From contig NZ_JBMPPC010000001.1 of NCBI RefSeq assembly GCF_049340185.1, positions 124,001 through 188,000 on the forward strand: a DNA stretch of 64,000 nucleotides, in the 5' to 3' direction. The stretch comes from Undibacterium sp049340185. Its GTDB lineage: Bacteria > Pseudomonadota > Gammaproteobacteria > Burkholderiales > Burkholderiaceae_D. The position numbers were made by a program, and so were the translations under genes. Below are positions 59,402 through 64,000 of this stretch, piece by piece; within the stretch, counting starts at the first letter, position 1; the number at the start of each line of letters is the position of its first letter. The notes below the pieces were generated by a model. That model was not told the origin of the DNA, did not search any database, and was given only the letters and a program-made list of their open reading frames with translations.

Positions 59402-61159
59402 ATGTTCAATTTGACGATTAAATTGCGATTGATAGGCACCATGGGATTCATGGCAGTAATGCTGGCGATCGGCGGATTAATGGGAGTTTATGGTGTCCGC
59501 AACAGTAATGCTGTAGTTCAGGAAATATTTACCAACCAATTACCATCTGTAGAAAGTTTGGGGCAGTCCAGAGTGCTTCTTCTCCGCTCCAGAACGGCAA
59601 TTGACAGAGTCATTGCTCATCCTGATGCACCCGACGCGGCGGAAACAATCAAGAGATCGGAGGACTTTTTAACAAAATCTGATGAGTTATGGAAAAAATA
59701 TCTGGCGCTACCTCAGGATGGAGATGAGAAAAAAATATCAGATGCAGTTGCCGTCGCCCGTGATAAATATATCAAAGATGCGCATAACCTCATGGTTACT
59801 GCTATAAAAAGCGGGAATAAAGACGAAGCAGATAAAATTAATATGTCGGTAGTGCCACCGCTGTTTTCATCTTACTCAGACAAAATGGGTGAGTTAAGTG
59901 ACTACCAGTTCAAATCGGCATCTCTTGCCTTAAATCAAAGCAACGATGAATTCAAAACATTCGTATGGGTTGATCTCTTTGGTGTAATCGCTGGTTTGTC
60001 CGCGGTATTTGCTTCAGCCTTTTTCTTATTACGTGCGATTTCAAATCCGCTGAAAGCGGTGCTGCATCAATTTGAATCTATCGGCAATGGCGACCTGACA
60101 AATCAGATCAGACCTAAGTCTAACGATGAAATGGGGCAGTTGTTATTAGGTCTGGAAAACATGCGCCAAAGTCTGGTGCAGACGGTCACTGTAGTACGCC
60201 AGGGCAGCTCGTCAATCGCCTTATCTTCGGACGAAATTGCAACGGGCAACATGGATCTGTCCTCCCGGACGGAACAGCAAGCTGCCAGTCTGGAAGAGAC
60301 AGCGTCGTCGATGGAAGAGTTAACATCGACAGTGCAGCAAAATGCCGATAATGCACGTCAAGCCAATACGCTGGCGGTTGCTGCGTCTGAAGTCGCAACA
60401 AGGGGAGGGCAAGTGGTTGGCGATGTTGTTCATACAATGTCGTCGATTAAAGAAAGCTCTAAAAAAATTGTCGATATTATTGCCGTCATTGATGGCATCG
60501 CGTTCCAGACAAATATTCTGGCACTGAATGCTGCAGTAGAGGCGGCACGTGCAGGTGAGCAGGGTCGTGGTTTTGCAGTTGTTGCATCGGAAGTACGTAA
60601 TCTCGCACAACGTTCTGCCAGCGCTGCAAAAGAAATCAAAACTCTGATCGGTGATTCTGTTGATAAGGTTGAGGTTGGTACACGCTTGGTCGATGATGCC
60701 GGTAAAACGATGGACGAAATCGTTACCTCGATTCAAAGTGTGGCGGACATCATGGCTGAAATTACCGCTGCAAGCGCCGAGCAAAGCGATGGTATTTCGC
60801 AGGTTAATCAAGCGATTACCAAAATGGATGAGGCGACCCAGCAAAATGCGGCATTAGTAGAGCAGGCCGCTGCCGCTGCCGGTAGCATGCAGGATCAGGC
60901 ACGTCAGTTGAATCAGGCGGTAAGTATCTTTAAAGTGACGGCCAGTGACACGAGTTCCCATGCCGGACATAACGCGCCAGCGATGCACGCGATTTCATCT
61001 CCTAAGCCAGCCAGCAAGACGATCAAGAGAACTGTAGCTAAACCAGCGGTTAAATCTATTACTAATAAACCTGCGTCAACGTCATCTTCAGCGGCCTCAG
61101 CTGCCTCAGCAAAAAAAGCCACGGGCGGCGCATCGGAAGATGACTGGGAAGAGTTCTGA
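59402..61159 (+). CDS. Methyl-accepting chemotaxis protein with four-helix sensor and CheR-tether tail
   Basis: A 585-residue chemoreceptor. A membrane segment (about 10-32), a periplasmic four-helix-bundle sensor of Tar type (about 33-190) and a second membrane segment (about 192-212) precede HAMP and a signalling domain with the tip IAFQTNILALNAAVEAARAG. A Ser/Ala/Lys-rich linker leads to the C-terminal DDWEEF, whose WxxF fits the CheR/CheB docking pentapeptide. A receptor with such a tether can be methylated efficiently. GAGGGAC precedes the ATG. The ligand is unknown. Confidence 0.93.
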   Translation: MFNLTIKLRLIGTMGFMAVMLAIGGLMGVYGVRNSNAVVQEIFTNQLPSVESLGQSRVLLLRSRTAIDRVIAHPDAPDAAETIKRSEDFLTKSDELWKKYLALPQDGDEKKISDAVAVARDKYIKDAHNLMVTAIKSGNKDEADKINMSVVPPLFSSYSDKMGELSDYQFKSASLALNQSNDEFKTFVWVDLFGVIAGLSAVFASAFFLLRAISNPLKAVLHQFESIGNGDLTNQIRPKSNDEMGQLLLGLENMRQSLVQTVTVVRQGSSSIALSSDEIATGNMDLSSRTEQQAASLEETASSMEELTSTVQQNADNARQANTLAVAASEVATRGGQVVGDVVHTMSSIKESSKKIVDIIAVIDGIAFQTNILALNAAVEAARAGEQGRGFAVVASEVRNLAQRSASAAKEIKTLIGDSVDKVEVGTRLVDDAGKTMDEIVTSIQSVADIMAEITAASAEQSDGISQVNQAITKMDEATQQNAALVEQAAAAAGSMQDQARQLNQAVSIFKVTASDTSSHAGHNAPAMHAISSPKPASKTIKRTVAKPAVKSITNKPASTSSSAASAASAKKATGGASEDDWEEF

Positions 61160-61175
61160 TTTATCTCAGCTGGAG

Positions 61176-61208
61176 AAAAAAGCGATGAATTAATCCATCG
61201 CTTTTTTT
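61176..61208 (+). terminator. Terminator after the chemoreceptor gene
   Basis: AAAAAAGCGATG (61176-61187) pairs with CATCGCTTTTTT (61196-61207) with an 8-base loop, ending in the T-run. It may also serve the convergent LysR gene. Confidence 0.88.
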
Positions 61209-61243
61209 ATATGCTCACGAATATGCTCACGATTTTCTGCAGA

Positions 61244-62149
61244 TCAGGATTTATGCCAGTAGTTGGGTTTGCTGTAGGCGTGACGTAAAAAATCAACGAA
61301 GGCACGTATTCTCAGCGGCAGGTGACGGCGCTGTGCAAAAATTGCATAAATATCGTTACCTGGCGCCGTAAAGTCATCAAGCACCGTCACCAGTTTACCC
61401 GATTCGATTTCTGTACCGACTTCCCACATGGATCGCCACGCCAGGCCTTTGCCTGCGATTGCCCAGTCATGTAAGACCTCGCCGTCATTGCAGACCATAT
61501 TACCTTCGACTTTGAGGACAACATTTTTACCATTCTGGCGAAAAGTCCAGCCGCGCTGACTGCCATCACTGCTAAATGCCAGGCAATTATGATTGCTTAA
61601 TTCATCCAGCGTAACTGGGGTGCCATGACGTTTGATATAAGCAGGAGAGGCAACAACTACGCGCTTGTTATCCGCCAGTTTGACCCCAATCAGATTGGAG
61701 TCCGTCAGCGAAGCAATACGAATAGCGACATCGACGCCTTCGCCTATTAGGTCTACGACGCGGTCGTTTAAGCTGAGCGTGAGTTTGACATCCCTATGCT
61801 CGCTTAAAAACGATGGTACCAGTGGTGCTACGTGTTGCCGGCCAAAGCCAGCCGGTGCCGAGATGGTTAACTGACCGCTGGCGCGTGCGCTGCGTTCCGA
61901 TACCGAGGTTTCCGCTTCTTCCAGTTCGGCGAGAATACGCTGGCAGTCTTCGAGAAACGCGGCACCTTCGTTGGTGAGCGCAATTTTGCGCGTGGTTCTT
62001 TGCAATAATTTCACGCTTAAGCGTTCTTCCAGCGCATCTAGACGACGGCCTATCATGGCGGGGGCAACGCCTTCAGCGCGAGCCGCAGCAGACAGGCTCC
62101 CCCTGGCAGCAACCTCGGCAAAAGTAGAAATTTGTTTGAATTGGTCCAT
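61244..62149 (-). CDS. LysR-family transcriptional regulator
   Basis: A 301-residue LysR-type regulator. MDQFKQISTFAEVAARGSLSAAARAEGVAPAMIGRRLDALE gives a typical HTH, and ASGQLTISAPAGFGRQHVAPLVPSF starts the effector domain. The ending is LRAFVDFLRH-like. It is divergent from the haloacid dehalogenase gene at 62383, which may be its target. ATG 62149 is chosen because the longer frame adds residues with no family match. Confidence 0.88.
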   Translation of the reverse strand: MDQFKQISTFAEVAARGSLSAAARAEGVAPAMIGRRLDALEERLSVKLLQRTTRKIALTNEGAAFLEDCQRILAELEEAETSVSERSARASGQLTISAPAGFGRQHVAPLVPSFLSEHRDVKLTLSLNDRVVDLIGEGVDVAIRIASLTDSNLIGVKLADNKRVVVASPAYIKRHGTPVTLDELSNHNCLAFSSDGSQRGWTFRQNGKNVVLKVEGNMVCNDGEVLHDWAIAGKGLAWRSMWEVGTEIESGKLVTVLDDFTAPGNDIYAIFAQRRHLPLRIRAFVDFLRHAYSKPNYWHKS

Positions 62150-62382
62150 GTCGTTGTCGTGAGTAAAAAACAAGAAAAACAGCGCTACATTTGACAAATA
62201 TAGATGATTTTAGTCAGATATGTGATTCATCTTTAACTAAAACGCAAAGATAAAGTGATAAAACGTCGTATTTATAATAATTTTTACTGAATATACTGCG
62301 TATTACTAGATTGATGTTTCTTTTATCGGCAGCGGAATTTTTAATTTTCTAAAAAAATCCTCACATTTTGATTGTTTCGTTC

Positions 62383-63060
62383 ATGTCCATTCAGGCAATT
62401 GCTTTTGATGCTTACGGTACGCTGTTTGATGTGTACTCGATAAGTGAACTGGGAGAAAAATTTTTCCCGGGTAATGGCATTGCGCTTGCTGCGTTATGGC
62501 GTGATAAGCAAATTGAATATACACGCTTACGCACCATGTGCAGCATGTACAAACCGTTTTGGGAAGTCACTCAGGATGCACTGATTTATTCTTGTAACTC
62601 GCTGGGATTGCCATTGAGTCTGGATGCACAAAATGCCTTGATGGGACAATATGCGCGCTTGCAGGCGTTTCCGGAAAATCTCTCTGTGCTGAAGCTATTG
62701 CGTGATCAGGGATTGAAGCTGGCAATACTCTCGAACGGCAACCAGCATATGTTGCAATCTGCGGTGGATGCCGCTGATATGCAAGGTCTTTTTCATCACC
62801 TGTTATCGGTTGATGTAGTAAAAAAATTCAAGACGGCTCCCGAGGTTTATCAGATGGCGCCAGATATGTTCGGCCTACCCGCCAAGAATATTTTATTTGT
62901 GTCGAGTAATTGTTGGGATGCGTGTTGCGCCACCTGGTTTGGTTACACCACTTTTTGGGTGAACCGGAATGATGCGCCATTGGAGGAATTAGGTGTGGCG
63001 CCCAACGGTGAGGGCAAATCGCTCACTGATGTCCTCTCGTTTCTAAGTGCACAGGATTAG
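62383..63060 (+). CDS. Haloacid dehalogenase type II (HAD family)
   Basis: A 225-residue HAD hydrolase close to (S)-2-haloacid dehalogenases, which remove halide from 2-haloalkanoic acids by hydrolysis. The nucleophile is Asp9 in FDAYGTLFDV; ILSNGNQHML holds the conserved Ser/Asn; VKKFKTAPEVY holds the conserved Lys; and SSNCWDACCATWFG holds the conserved Asp. Two cysteines in that last motif are unusual compared with the common SSNAWDA. A real haloacid substrate is by family only. No ribosome site is obvious at ATG 62383. Confidence 0.88.
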   Translation: MSIQAIAFDAYGTLFDVYSISELGEKFFPGNGIALAALWRDKQIEYTRLRTMCSMYKPFWEVTQDALIYSCNSLGLPLSLDAQNALMGQYARLQAFPENLSVLKLLRDQGLKLAILSNGNQHMLQSAVDAADMQGLFHHLLSVDVVKKFKTAPEVYQMAPDMFGLPAKNILFVSSNCWDACCATWFGYTTFWVNRNDAPLEELGVAPNGEGKSLTDVLSFLSAQD

Positions 63061-63107
63061 TTTTAATAGTAGGTTTTATATTTTTTATTTTCATAGCGGA
63101 GAATCTC

Positions 63108-64000
63108 ATGACACACATCACTTTGCCTGCAGGCATGCAAATTACTGGTGAAATTAAGCCAGGCTTTGAACAAATTCTCACTCCGGAAGCACTCGCATTA
63201 GTCGCAAAGTTAAGTCGCGCTTTTGAGCCTCGTCGTCAGGAGTTGCTGGCGGCGCGCGTGGCTCGTGCAGCACGTCTGGACGCAGGCGAGTTGCCAGACT
63301 TTTTGCCAGAGACGAAACACATACGCGAAGGTGATTGGAAAATCGCGCCAATTCCAAAAGCACTGGAATGTCGCCGCGTCGAGATCACAGGTCCGGTAGA
63401 GCGCAAGATGGTAATCAACGCACTGAATTCGGGCGCTGATAGCTACATGACTGACTTCGAAGATTCCAACACACCAAACTGGGATAACCAATTAACAGGC
63501 CAATTGAATATGCGCGATGCAGTTCGCCGTACAATCAGCCTGGAGCAAAACGGTAAAAGCTATAAGCTGAACGATACCATCGCCACTCTGGTCGTGCGTC
63601 CGCGTGGCTGGCATCTCGATGAGAAACATGTATTGGTTGACGGTAAGCGTATCTCCGGAGGTATTTTCGATTTCGCCCTGTTCTTATTCCATAACGCCAA
63701 AGAACAACTGGCACGCGGTGCCGGTCCTTATTTCTATTTGCCAAAGATGGAGTCCCATCTGGAAGCACGTCTGTGGAATGACATTTTCGTTATGGCACAA
63801 AATGAAATTGGTTTGCCACAAGGTACTGTCAAAGCAACGGTGCTGATCGAAACCATAGTCGCGGCTTTTGAAATGGATGAGATTCTTTATGAATTGCGTG
63901 AGCATAGCTCGGGCTTGAATGCTGGTCGCTGGGATTATATTTTTTCTTGCATCAAAAAATTCAAGAACGACAAAGACTTCTGTCTGGCTGACCGCGCCAA
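63108..64000 (+). CDS. aceB: Malate synthase A, N-terminal part (cut by window edge)
   Basis: The visible 297 residues match malate synthase A, which condenses glyoxylate with acetyl-CoA to malate in the glyoxylate shunt: TEIKPGFEQILTPEALALV-type start, DFEDSNTPNWDNQLTGQLN (metal and glyoxylate region), VVRPRGWHLDEKH with a catalytic Arg, and ATVLIETI with a metal-binding Glu. GGAG lies before ATG 63108. The gene runs off the right edge. It pairs logically with acs at 1457 for acetate growth. Confidence 0.95.
   Translation, partial: MTHITLPAGMQITGEIKPGFEQILTPEALALVAKLSRAFEPRRQELLAARVARAARLDAGELPDFLPETKHIREGDWKIAPIPKALECRRVEITGPVERKMVINALNSGADSYMTDFEDSNTPNWDNQLTGQLNMRDAVRRTISLEQNGKSYKLNDTIATLVVRPRGWHLDEKHVLVDGKRISGGIFDFALFLFHNAKEQLARGAGPYFYLPKMESHLEARLWNDIFVMAQNEIGLPQGTVKATVLIETIVAAFEMDEILYELREHSSGLNAGRWDYIFSCIKKFKNDKDFCLADRA

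Overview
This 64 kb window looks like a chromosomal segment of a heterotrophic betaproteobacterium of the order Burkholderiales. An Oxalobacteraceae/Undibacterium-like genome of roughly 50% GC is my best guess. It rests on the paired cyanophycin synthetases with their associated ABC transporter and DUF1854 gene, the many c-di-GMP and chemotaxis proteins, a standalone CysB and a class I fumarase. Both edges cut a gene: a class I fumarase (left, minus strand) and malate synthase (right, plus strand). I see no prophage, integrase, transposase, CRISPR array or rRNA. One RNA gene is clear, an initiator tRNA-fMet at 12325-12401.

Layout. 0-5 kb: fumarase with a UPF0114 membrane protein, acetyl-CoA synthetase and a LuxR-type regulator. 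5-7.4 kb: a two-gene operon of a papain-family cysteine peptidase carrying a seven-repeat propeller-like C-terminus and, three bases downstream, a chagasin-type (I42) cysteine-peptidase inhibitor. 7.8-18 kb: a LapD-like GGDEF/EAL protein, the DbpA helicase, tRNA-fMet, a TPR-GAF-GGDEF protein, the nucleosidase PpnN and CheV. 18-29 kb: small secreted and conserved proteins, a CAT-like acyltransferase, an RhlE helicase, a sugar O-acetyltransferase coupled to phosphatidylserine synthase, an FKBP, a CocE/NonD hydrolase and an M13 peptidase. 29-38 kb: the cyanophycin locus, with cphA and the shorter cphA' on the minus strand, then divergently an ABC exporter-like protein with an extra N-terminal domain and zinc ribbon, coupled to a DUF1854 protein. 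38-46 kb: PAS-GGDEF-EAL, GNAT, a 3-oxoadipyl-CoA-type thiolase, a chemoreceptor and an FAH-family enzyme. 46-55 kb: a patatin type Vd autotransporter, CysB with an overlapping HAD phosphatase, a methyltransferase, an SCP2 protein, a ferredoxin and CapA. 55-64 kb: a LysR/SbtA bicarbonate transporter pair, a thioesterase, TetR, a cold-shock protein, a second chemoreceptor with a CheR-tether tail, LysR, a haloacid dehalogenase and malate synthase.

How it fits together. Acetyl-CoA synthetase and malate synthase point to growth on acetate through the glyoxylate shunt. The cyanophycin locus indicates storage of nitrogen and carbon as an Asp-Arg polymer. Three c-di-GMP proteins, CheV and two receptors indicate elaborate control of motility and attachment.

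The most interesting parts are: the peptidase-propeller/inhibitor operon, in which neither protein has an obvious signal peptide; the cyanophycin-linked ABC/DUF1854 pair and the degenerate, truncated CphA'; and a family of dispersed non-coding elements. The latter consist of a nested inverted repeat of about 64 bp, found alone twice and joined to a conserved block in three copies of about 175-180 bp. A separate MITE-like element lies near 49.3 kb.
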